A stretch of 64,000 nucleotides of DNA, taken from positions 1 to 64,000 of the forward strand of contig JAUHYW010000023.1 of NCBI GenBank assembly GCA_030426085.1, in the 5' to 3' direction. The notes under the pieces are model-generated. The model ran no database searches. It was not told the origin of the DNA and saw only the letters and a list, made by a program, of their open reading frames with translations. Made by a program: the position numbers and the translations under genes. Every line of letters starts with the position of its first letter. Position 1 is the stretch's first letter. Source of the stretch: a bacterium (GTDB lineage Bacteria > Myxococcota_A > Bradymonadia > UBA7976 > UBA1532). This document shows positions 45,523 to 53,027 of this stretch, piece after piece.

Positions 45523-46071
45523 TCAGGCCTCCTCTGCGGCCGCGCCCCGGGCGGCCTGGGTCTTGTATTGCGTTCGGAAGTAGTCGCGGGCGATGCCCCG
45601 CCGGATGCCCTCGGCGGCCTGGGGGCGGTCGAGCACCGCCAGCCGGACGAGGTCGGTGTAGTCGACCGCCACGCCCTTGGCGGCCAGGAACCGGGCCGCC
45701 GTCTGCACCTCGATCGGCAGCCGATCGGCGGGGCAGCTCAGCATGCGCTGCAATCGCATCTCGGCGTAGCCCGCCTCGGCCAGCGCGGCGCCCAGGCGGC
45801 GGTTCGGATGGGACAGATCGGCCAGCGTCGCCAGCGCCCGCAGCGCCACCGCCCACCGCCGCTCGGCGTCCCGCCGGGCCTCGGCCTCGCCGTCGGGCGG
45901 AAGGGCCGGCTCGAGCACTTCGGCCACGATCGCCCAGAACGCCGGCTCGGACGGCGCGTCGGGATCCAGCCGCCGCATCCGGGCCGTCTGCCCTGGATCG
46001 AGCCGGGCCCGCGACGCGCCCGAGAACAGCGGCGTCAGTTGCTTCACGGTCTCTCTCAGGCCCTCAGCCAT
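45523..46071 (-). CDS. cas11: Cascade small subunit Cas11e (Cse2/CasB)
   Basis: A 182-residue all-helical protein; two copies stabilise the target-strand side of Cascade. The pattern fits Cse2: LDPGQTARMRRLDPDAPSEPAFW, RRWAVALRALATLADL, GAALAEAGYAEMRLQRML, and a C-terminal DYFRTQY. The ATG at 46071 has AGGAGG 9 bases upstream and overlaps the cas8e stop by 8 bases; an in-frame ATG at 46092 is less likely. Confidence 0.93.
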   Translation of the reverse strand: MAEGLRETVKQLTPLFSGASRARLDPGQTARMRRLDPDAPSEPAFWAIVAEVLEPALPPDGEAEARRDAERRWAVALRALATLADLSHPNRRLGAALAEAGYAEMRLQRMLSCPADRLPIEVQTAARFLAAKGVAVDYTDLVRLAVLDRPQAAEGIRRGIARDYFRTQYKTQAARGAAAEEA

Positions 46072-47653
46072 CGGCGGCCACCTCCTCGTCATCGGGATCG
46101 GCGTCGGCCTTCGCGAACGCCGACGGGCAGAACTTGCGGGCCCCGCCGTAGAACCGCCCCTCGGCGGCGGCGATGGCCCGGTAGCGGCGGGCGGCGGGCA
46201 GCGGCGCGGCGTCCAGCGCCTCTCTCAGCACGCCCTCGGCGATCTTCACCAGCCGCGCGCGCCACGGCGTCTCGTCGAAGGCGTCTTCGGCGTCGGCCCA
46301 CAGCGCGGGGAAGAAGGCGTCGTCGACCCGCGACTCGAAGCGGGCGAGGCGCTGCCCGGCGAACTGCGCGATCACCTGGCTCTTCGAATCGCCGTCGGCG
46401 CCGCGCAGCCGGCCCAGCGCCGGGCCGAGGATGCGCTTGCGCATCTCGCCGGCCGCGTCGACCCGCTTCTTGGCCGCGGTGATCAGCCGGGCCCGGGCGT
46501 CGGGTCGGGTGAGCAGGCCACGCACCGCCGGGGGGATCGGGATCCGCCGCCGGTGCATGCCTTCGGTCTTGCCCTGGCCCCGCACCAGGGCCCAGGCCGA
46601 AAACCACGACCCGTCGGCGTCCCCCTCCAGCCGGCCGCCGAGCGGGCCCATCTCATAGGCGCCGGTGACCAGCAGATCGACGATCTTGCCGTAGGTGAAG
46701 CCGGCCGCGGACAGCGTCAGCGACTTCTCGGCCGCGATGTCGATGGGGGTCCAGGGGTCGCCGACGCGGCCGCTCTGGGCCTTGGCGTCGACGCGCGGGG
46801 CCTCCTGGGTCGTCTTGCGGGCGGCGATGGCTCCATCGCGATGGGCCAGCCGGATCGCCTGACACACCTCGACGAAGAAGGGGTCGAGGTCGCTCAGGCT
46901 CAGCGACGACGCTCGATCCCAGGCTCGATCCCATACGAGGGCGAGGCCGTCGTCGCGGTAGCCATAGGTGTCGATCAGAGGCTCGCGGGCCGCGCGCAGG
47001 CCGGCCACGTCGCGCCGGAAGCGCGCGGCCCAGCCCAGCGACGGCTGGTGTCCGACCGCCGGGCGGTTGCCCGAGCCGCCGTTCATCCGCGCGATGCCGT
47101 AGTAGCCCCGCCCGGGGTAGCCCTGCATCGTCTGGAGCGCCACCAGCGCGTACAGCCAGTGCTCGGGCCGGGGGTCGCCGATACGCAGCGCCTTGACGTC
47201 GTGGTTCTTGGACGTCACCAGAATGTCCAGCTCGTCGGGGTGGCTCAGGTCGGACTTGAACTGCGCCAGATCGGGGGCCGGCGCCTGCAAGAACGCCGGC
47301 TGGCGGGGGTCGTCGACCACGAGACACCACGGCTCTCTTCGGCCGTCGGTCAGCGCCCGCAGGTGCTCGGCCCAGGTCGAGGCCTCGGTCGGCGGCCCGT
47401 CGGCCCCCGCCCGGTGCAGCGCGATGGCCGCCAGTTGGACCAGCAGCGCGTACCACGGGTGCTGCTGGTGGGCCTGGAGCGCGGGGAAGTCGCCGAAGAT
47501 GTCATCCCCCGAGAGCGCGGCGAGCACCCCGGGCAGCGAGTGCCCGCGCACGACGCCGTCGGCGGCGCGCAGGCCGATGAGGGGCTCTGCGAGCAGATCG
47601 TGGTGGGTGCCTTCGCTCATGTCTCCCATGCCATCCGTCCTGCCATCCGTCAT
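46064..47653 (-). CDS. cas8e: Cascade large subunit Cas8e (Cse1/CasA)
   Basis: A 529-residue protein that recognises the PAM and recruits Cas3. The family pattern is seen in LLAEPLIGLRAADG, the PWYALLVQLAAIALHRAG helix, FLQAPAP, LDILVTSKNHDVKALRIGDP, ALVALQTMQGYPGRGYYGIARMNGGSGNRP and the four-helix C-terminus. ATG at 47653 overlaps the cas3 stop (ATGA). Two further ATGs within the first 13 codons are possible starts, because the first residues MTDGRTDGMGDM are atypical. Confidence 0.95.
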   Translation of the reverse strand: MTDGRTDGMGDMSEGTHHDLLAEPLIGLRAADGVVRGHSLPGVLAALSGDDIFGDFPALQAHQQHPWYALLVQLAAIALHRAGADGPPTEASTWAEHLRALTDGRREPWCLVVDDPRQPAFLQAPAPDLAQFKSDLSHPDELDILVTSKNHDVKALRIGDPRPEHWLYALVALQTMQGYPGRGYYGIARMNGGSGNRPAVGHQPSLGWAARFRRDVAGLRAAREPLIDTYGYRDDGLALVWDRAWDRASSLSLSDLDPFFVEVCQAIRLAHRDGAIAARKTTQEAPRVDAKAQSGRVGDPWTPIDIAAEKSLTLSAAGFTYGKIVDLLVTGAYEMGPLGGRLEGDADGSWFSAWALVRGQGKTEGMHRRRIPIPPAVRGLLTRPDARARLITAAKKRVDAAGEMRKRILGPALGRLRGADGDSKSQVIAQFAGQRLARFESRVDDAFFPALWADAEDAFDETPWRARLVKIAEGVLREALDAAPLPAARRYRAIAAAEGRFYGGARKFCPSAFAKADADPDDEEVAADG

Positions 47654-50469
47654 GCCTTTCGCAACCCGTGCCGATCATAACGCCAGGGCGCGCCGTCCAC
47701 GGTGAAGTCGAAGCCCTCCGGGTCGCGCCCGGTCACGGCGATCTCGGGCTCCGGGCCGACGTCTCGGGCCATCCACCCGGGCGCCTTCAACTGGTCGACC
47801 GGCTCGCCGAACGGGCCCGTCGGCGCGGGCTTCGGCAGGTCGAAGAGCCGGTCGTCGTCCCCCAGCCGGGTCGGCGGGCGGCGGTCGCCCTTCTCGGGGA
47901 AGAGGCCCGCCGGGTCGCCAAACGGCGTCTGCCAGCCGAGCAGGTTGAGGCGCGCCGCAGTGGACTTCGCCAGCACCTGCCCGACGACGTAGGTCGCGTG
48001 GCGCTGCCAGCGGGCGTCGCTCGCGGCGATGGCCGCCAGGGCCTCGCTGTGCACCGCGGCCTCGACCCGCGCCCGGCACTGATCGGGCACCCGGAGGACG
48101 GGGTCCCGCTCCAGCTCGCGCCAGGTGGCTTCGACGACGCGCAGATCGAGGTAGACCGATCCCAGCCCGTGGCCGGCGTTGCCCCGCCCTTCGCGATCGA
48201 TCGCCGCCGCCAGATCGCGCTCGGCGGGCACCAACACGACGACCCGCGCGTCTTCGAAGCCCGGCGCCCGCTCACCGGGGGCCCGCTCATGCCGATGCAG
48301 CCGCCCGACCCGCTGGAGCAGCACGTCCATCGGGCACAGGTCGGTGATCATCAGATCGGCGTCGAGATCGAGGCTCTGCTCGACCGTCTGGGTGGCCACC
48401 GCGACCACGCCGCGGCGGTCGTCGGCGTAGGTCGGGCGCGCCTTGCCGAACGTGGCCTCGATCGCCCCGTCGAGCGCCGCCCGATCGACCCGGGCGAACC
48501 GCGAGTGATGCGGGGCGCGCACGCCCTGGCAGCGGAACAGCTCGGGCCCGTCGCCGGCCAGTGGGGCGGACGCGAAGTCCGCGTGATGAGTCCGCGAGCC
48601 ATTTCGACCCCGATCAAGGCGGGCCGACGAAGGCGTGCCAGGGGCACGTCGAGGAGAACCAACGCCGAGCGGGGGCGAAAGGGCCGTGGAATTGTCATGC
48701 GGATCTCGCGGACGACCCACCAGGGCCTCGAGCGCCTGCTGCACCGCGAGGCAGCCCTTGACGGTGTTGCGCAGGACCAGCACCCGCGCCCCGGCCCGGG
48801 CCGCCGCGAGCGCCCGGCGGGCGATGGCCTCGGGGTCGTCGATGATCGGCGCCTGCTCCGCCTCGATCGCCCGGCGCCGCCCGTGGTGGGGCACGGTGAG
48901 CGGCTCGACGGCGCCCCGGGCCACCCGGTGGGAGACGAGCGGATACGGCGCCGCCCGGGCCTCGCCCAGCGCGGGCCCCGCGGTCCGCTCGCCGGGGTGC
49001 AGCAGCCGCCGCCGGGCCTCGCCGCCGAGCGTCGCCGAGAGCAGCAGCGCGTGCCCGCCGGCCGCCCGGTGGCGGGTGAGGACCGCCTCGAGCAGCCGGG
49101 TCATATAGGCGTCCGAGGCGTGCACCTCGTCGACGACGAGCAGGTGCCGCAGCAGCGACGTGGCCCGCAGGTGGGCGTGGTCGACCCGCAGCGCCGAGAG
49201 CAGCACCTGATCGACGGTGCCGACGACCACCGCGCCGGCGAGGTAGCGCTTGGCGTTCTCGGCGGCCCAGGTGCGGAATCGCCAGCGGGCGCGGGGGCGG
49301 TCGTTCCACAGGTACTCGAAGCGGGCCAGCTTGCGGCCCTCGACACCGTCCACCCGCAGGTAGCCCGGCACGGCCAGGGTCACCGGCGGCTGGGCGTCGA
49401 GGTCGTCGGCGAACGCCCGCTGCATGGCGCTGTGGACCCGGGCTTCGAGCTGGGTCGCGGCGGTGCGGGTCGGCAGCGCGAAGTAGAGCCCGTCCACCTC
49501 GCCGGCGGCGAAGAGCGACATGAAGCGGGCCAGCGCGGCCTCGGTCTTGCCCGAGCCGGTCTCGGCTTCGAGGACGGTGATCGAGCCGCCGGGCGCAGCC
49601 GGCAAGCCATGCAGCGCCGCCTGCGCCGGACGGGGGGTGTATTCGCTGATCCGATCGAAGCCGGGCGCCGGGCCGAGCGCGCGCCGGGCCGACGCGGTGT
49701 CGAGGCCGATGTGGCCCAGGACCTCGGGGGCGCGCTCGCGGGCGAAGGCGATGCGAGCCCGGCCGCGGGGGTCGTAGTCCCGCTCGACGGTGTAGGGGAA
49801 GGCCGAGGTGTCCGGGTTCGAGCCGAGCCAGTCGGCGAGGGTGACCAGCCCGCTGAAGGCATGGGCGAAGGCGGGGGCGTCGGGCAGCGGCGGGCCCTCG
49901 CGCCATGCCTCGGGGAACCACGCCCGGGCGGCGTCGACCAGGGCGCGGATGCCAGCGAAGGCGTCCCCCGGGCCGAGCCAGAACCGCCGCTGCACGCCGC
50001 AGTGCTCGACCGCGTGCGGCCGCCCGTGGTGGGCGATGGACGCGGTCAGCAGTTGCATCAGCGTGCCTTCATCGGTGATCCACGGCGCAAAGGACGGCAG
50101 ATCGGCGGCCTCGAAGAACGGGTCGAACAGGGCCGGGTCGCCGTTGGGGTTCAGCAGCGCCAGCGCCTCGGTGACATGGCCCGCCGTGTCACGGGGCGTG
50201 CGCAGGCCCTTGCGCTGGAAGCCGTGGTTGAGCTTGCCGAGGTCGTGTAATGCGCAGAGCACGCACAGGCGGGCGCGGGTGGTCGGGTGGAGGTGCGGTC
50301 GGTCGGCGAGCCGGGCCAGGCGACGCGCGATGAGCGGGAGGCGCAGCAGGGCCTCGCAGCAGGCGGCGACGTCGGCGCAGTGATCGATCAGCGGGTGCCA
50401 TGCTGCCACCGAACCGTCGTCCTCTTCGCGCCGCAGCTTGCCCCAGAATGTGGTCGGCTCGCCCTGCAA
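47650..50469 (-). CDS. cas3: CRISPR nuclease-helicase Cas3
   Basis: A 939-residue HD nuclease and SF2 helicase that degrades the DNA bound by Cascade. HD part: WHPLIDHCADVA and ALHDLGKLNHGFQ. Helicase: AETGSGKTEAAL (Walker A), VVDEVHASDAYM (motif II DEVH), LLLSATL (motif III), ATQTVEQSLDLDADL (motif V) and LLQRVGRLHRH (motif VI). Residues about 586-637, between ALEAL and AGDGPELF, are an extra segment not expected in the family; it is encoded by a small hairpin-rich insert. The start is a TTG at 50469 with GGAGG 10 bases upstream; no in-frame ATG gives a better N-terminus. The first gene of the cas operon. Confidence 0.95.
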   Translation of the reverse strand: MQGEPTTFWGKLRREEDDGSVAAWHPLIDHCADVAACCEALLRLPLIARRLARLADRPHLHPTTRARLCVLCALHDLGKLNHGFQRKGLRTPRDTAGHVTEALALLNPNGDPALFDPFFEAADLPSFAPWITDEGTLMQLLTASIAHHGRPHAVEHCGVQRRFWLGPGDAFAGIRALVDAARAWFPEAWREGPPLPDAPAFAHAFSGLVTLADWLGSNPDTSAFPYTVERDYDPRGRARIAFARERAPEVLGHIGLDTASARRALGPAPGFDRISEYTPRPAQAALHGLPAAPGGSITVLEAETGSGKTEAALARFMSLFAAGEVDGLYFALPTRTAATQLEARVHSAMQRAFADDLDAQPPVTLAVPGYLRVDGVEGRKLARFEYLWNDRPRARWRFRTWAAENAKRYLAGAVVVGTVDQVLLSALRVDHAHLRATSLLRHLLVVDEVHASDAYMTRLLEAVLTRHRAAGGHALLLSATLGGEARRRLLHPGERTAGPALGEARAAPYPLVSHRVARGAVEPLTVPHHGRRRAIEAEQAPIIDDPEAIARRALAAARAGARVLVLRNTVKGCLAVQQALEALVGRPRDPHDNSTALSPPLGVGSPRRAPGTPSSARLDRGRNGSRTHHADFASAPLAGDGPELFRCQGVRAPHHSRFARVDRAALDGAIEATFGKARPTYADDRRGVVAVATQTVEQSLDLDADLMITDLCPMDVLLQRVGRLHRHERAPGERAPGFEDARVVVLVPAERDLAAAIDREGRGNAGHGLGSVYLDLRVVEATWRELERDPVLRVPDQCRARVEAAVHSEALAAIAASDARWQRHATYVVGQVLAKSTAARLNLLGWQTPFGDPAGLFPEKGDRRPPTRLGDDDRLFDLPKPAPTGPFGEPVDQLKAPGWMARDVGPEPEIAVTGRDPEGFDFTVDGAPWRYDRHGLRKA
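48560..48713. mobile_element. Hairpin-rich insert inside cas3
   Basis: About 150 bases that keep the cas3 frame open but read as low-complexity peptide. The inverted repeat GTCCGCGAG (48590-48598) and CTCGCGGAC (48705-48713) brackets it. A perfect hairpin GCGGAC-GCGAA-GTCCGC (48566-48582) lies at one edge and a second one, CGTGCC-AGG-GGCACG (48634-48648), in the centre. The segment is less GC-rich in places (GTGGAATTGTCATG). It looks like a small dispersed repeat or MITE-like element; no transposase is present and target duplication is not clear. Confidence 0.5.
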
Positions 50470-50516
50470 CTCGCCCGGGCCTCCATACGCTCGGGTACCT
50501 TGACCCGTGGGTCATT

Positions 50517-50545
50517 GTCGTAGCTCAAGCGTCGGCTCCTGACAA
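50517..50545 (-). promoter_or_regulatory. Candidate promoter of the cas operon
   Basis: On the minus strand TTGTCA (50545-50540) is followed after 17 bases by TACGAC (50522-50517). Transcription would begin near 50510, giving a leader of about 40 bases to the cas3 TTG start. The divergent amidase gene begins at 50630, so both promoters share this 160-base region. Confidence 0.4.
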
Positions 50546-50629
50546 CCGGAATCCCAGGAGACGCCGACAACATGGGATAACACTTCGCGCGACTGCCTCA
50601 ACGCCGCCACCTGAGGTAAGCTGCCCGCC

Positions 50630-52033
50630 ATGATCCACCCCCCCGACGACCCCACCGCCTGCACCGCCGCCGAGCTGGCCGCCCACATCCGCGAGGGCCG
50701 GCTCTCGGCGCGGGCGGTCATCGACGCCCACCTCGCCCGCCTCGCCGCGTTGAACCCGGTGATGAACGCGGTGACCGTGCCCCTCGACGACGCCGCCCGG
50801 GCCGCCGCCGACGCCGCCGACGCCGCGGCGAAGGCCGGTGCGCCGCTGGGGCCGCTGCACGGGGTGCCGTTCACCGTCAAAGAGAACCTGGACTGCGTGG
50901 GCTCGGCCACCACCCACGGCGTGTGGGCCCTGCGCCGGGCGATGCCCTACGCCGACGCGCCGATCGTCGCCCGCATGAAGGCCGCCGGGGCCATCCCCAT
51001 CGGCCGGACCAACCTCTCCGAGATGGGCCTGCGCCTGGACACCGACAACCCCCTGCGCGGGCGGACCCGCAACCCGTTCGATCCGAAGCTGACCATCGGC
51101 GGATCGAGCGGGGGCGACGCGGCGGCGGTGGCCACCGGCATGGCGCCGATCGGGCTGGGCAATGACATGGGCGGCTCGCTGCGCATCCCGGCCTTCTGCG
51201 CGGGCGTCGCTGCCCTCAAGCCGACGCTGGGCCGGGTGCCCCACGGCGCGTCGCTGCCGCCCCACGACTACGGCCTCTCTGGGCAGCTCATGCTGGCCCA
51301 CGGCCCCATCGCCCGCGGGGTGGCTGATCTGCGGATCGCGCTCGGGGTCATCGCCGGCCGCGACCCCCGTGATCCGCGATCGGTGGACGCCCCGCTGATC
51401 GGGCCCGACGTCGAGCGCCGGGCGGGGCTGGTCGTCGAGCTGCCCGGGGGGCCGCTGCCCGCGGATTACGTCGACGCCGTGCGCCGGGCCGGCGCGGCGC
51501 TCGAGGCGGCCGGGTGGCAGGTCGAGGAGGTCGACCCGCCCGATCTGGCGGCGGTGGAGGACGTCTGGACCGGCCTCATCGTGGCCGACTTCGAGACGAT
51601 GCTGCCCCAGATGCAGCCGTTCATCTCCGACGCGCTGGCGGGCCACCTCGAGCGGATCGTGGCCTCGACCGACGGGCATCGGATGTCGACCCACCGGCTG
51701 CACGCCGAGCGCTCCCGGCTGGGGCGCGTCTGGTCGGGGGCCTTCGCCGATCACCCGGTGATGATCGGCCCCAACTGGACCCGCCGCCCGTGGCCCGTCG
51801 ACGCCGATCTCGACCCCGACGGCGGCCTGGATCTGTTGCGGGACAGCGTGCGCTTCACCATGCCGGGCAACGCGCTGGGGCTGCCGTGCCTCGCGCTGCC
51901 CACCGGGTGCGTCGACGGCCGGCCGACCGGGGTCCAGATCTACGCCGATCTGTGGCGCGAGGACCTGTGCCTCGCCGCCGGGGCCGTCGTCGAGGCCGCG
52001 GTGGGCCGGCCGGAGCCTATCGAGCCCCGCTGA
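50630..52033 (+). CDS. Amidase signature enzyme
   Basis: A 467-residue cytoplasmic hydrolase of the amidase-signature family (amides or short peptides). The triad is complete: Lys84 in TVKENLD, cis-Ser159 in GGSSGGD, and nucleophile Ser183 in DMGGSLRIPA; spacings of 75 and 24 residues are those of GatA and other members. There is no signal peptide. No gatB or gatC lies near, so a stand-alone amidase is more likely than the tRNA amidotransferase. TGAGGT lies about 13 bases before the ATG. The gene faces away from the cas operon and is probably unrelated to it. Confidence 0.92.
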   Translation: MIHPPDDPTACTAAELAAHIREGRLSARAVIDAHLARLAALNPVMNAVTVPLDDAARAAADAADAAAKAGAPLGPLHGVPFTVKENLDCVGSATTHGVWALRRAMPYADAPIVARMKAAGAIPIGRTNLSEMGLRLDTDNPLRGRTRNPFDPKLTIGGSSGGDAAAVATGMAPIGLGNDMGGSLRIPAFCAGVAALKPTLGRVPHGASLPPHDYGLSGQLMLAHGPIARGVADLRIALGVIAGRDPRDPRSVDAPLIGPDVERRAGLVVELPGGPLPADYVDAVRRAGAALEAAGWQVEEVDPPDLAAVEDVWTGLIVADFETMLPQMQPFISDALAGHLERIVASTDGHRMSTHRLHAERSRLGRVWSGAFADHPVMIGPNWTRRPWPVDADLDPDGGLDLLRDSVRFTMPGNALGLPCLALPTGCVDGRPTGVQIYADLWREDLCLAAGAVVEAAVGRPEPIEPR

Positions 52034-52130
52034 CCCCCACTGCGCCGCGGCCGGTTGAACTCCGCCCCGTCGACCGGCCACACTCGACGCAGGCGACGGC
52101 CCTCCGTCGACGCCGCGCTCGCGAGAGGCC

Positions 52131-53000
52131 ATGCCAGACATCTCCCCCACTCCGCTCATCGGCGCCCTGCTCGCCACGCTGGCGTCGACATCCGCCCTCG
52201 CCGCCCCGCCCGCGGGCCCGGTGGAGGCCCCGGGCTTCGCCACCCTCGCCCGGATCGGCGAACACCGCACGTTCGGCCTCGCCGCGGCGGTCTCCGACGG
52301 CGATCCACAGACCGGCGCCGGCCTGGCCGGCCGCTTCGATCTCTATGGCTGGAGCCCGCTCGGCGGCGGCTGGGGGGCCCACGCCCAGGCCACGCTGGGG
52401 GTGGCCGACGTCTCCCGCTTCGGGCCGCCGGGCGCGGGCGCCCTCGACAGCGGCCCGCCGGTCGTCGACTCGCAGGCCGGGGCCGCGCTGTGGGGCGCCG
52501 TGGTCGGCGGGCACTGGCTGGCCCGCTTCGCCCGGGGCGGCATCCCCCTCGCGGCGGGGGTCATCCTGCCCACCGCCGGCTCGGGGGCCGACGCGCGCAC
52601 GATCCGCGAGGACGGGCTCTACGGCCGGGTCACGGACGCCGCGGCCGCGTCCGATCCGGCGACCCGGCTCCGGCTGTCGGCCTCGCCCTGGCTCGACGAG
52701 GGTCGGGGGCGGCTGCGCCTCGACCTGGGCGCCGATCTGCCGCTGGAGGGCGAGGCCGAGATCCTGCTGCGGCTCAACGTCGGCTTCGCCCTGCGCCTGG
52801 GGCCGGCCGCCGCGACGGCCGAGCTGGCGCTGACGACCGAGGCCGACGTGCGGGAGATGGTGCTCTCGGGCGCGCTCGGCGCCCGCTACGTCGACGCCCC
52901 GCTGCGCCCCGGGCTGCATGTCGTGCTGCCCTTCGGCTCGGCCACCGACGACAGCGCGCCGTGGTGGACGCTGTCGATCGAGTGGGCGCCCGGCGGGTGA
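52131..53000 (+). CDS. Exported beta-barrel-like protein
   Basis: A 289-residue protein with a signal peptide (cleavage near ALA-APP). The mature part alternates hydrophobic and polar residues with many Gly and aromatic residues (GRFDLYGWSPLGGGWGAHAQATLG, LRLDLGADLPL, ILLRLNVGFALRL), as in outer-membrane barrels, and ends LSIEWAPGG. The C-terminal Phe/Trp signature is weak. No family recognised; the same general plan is found in the gene at 55267. Confidence 0.65.
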   Translation: MPDISPTPLIGALLATLASTSALAAPPAGPVEAPGFATLARIGEHRTFGLAAAVSDGDPQTGAGLAGRFDLYGWSPLGGGWGAHAQATLGVADVSRFGPPGAGALDSGPPVVDSQAGAALWGAVVGGHWLARFARGGIPLAAGVILPTAGSGADARTIREDGLYGRVTDAAAASDPATRLRLSASPWLDEGRGRLRLDLGADLPLEGEAEILLRLNVGFALRLGPAAATAELALTTEADVREMVLSGALGARYVDAPLRPGLHVVLPFGSATDDSAPWWTLSIEWAPGG

Positions 53001-53027
53001 GCGCAGCGCGGTGTGCGACGGGCGGGC

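Noticed and set aside
48578-48612. Hammerhead-ribozyme-like words (GTGATGAG and a TTTCG run) on the plus strand of the cas3 insert
   Set aside because: The invariant CGAAA core and the third stem are missing, and the order of the conserved blocks is wrong.
50630-52033. The amidase as GatA of the tRNA amidotransferase
   Set aside because: No gatB or gatC lies nearby, and the middle and C-terminal regions differ from GatA; a general amidase is the safer call.
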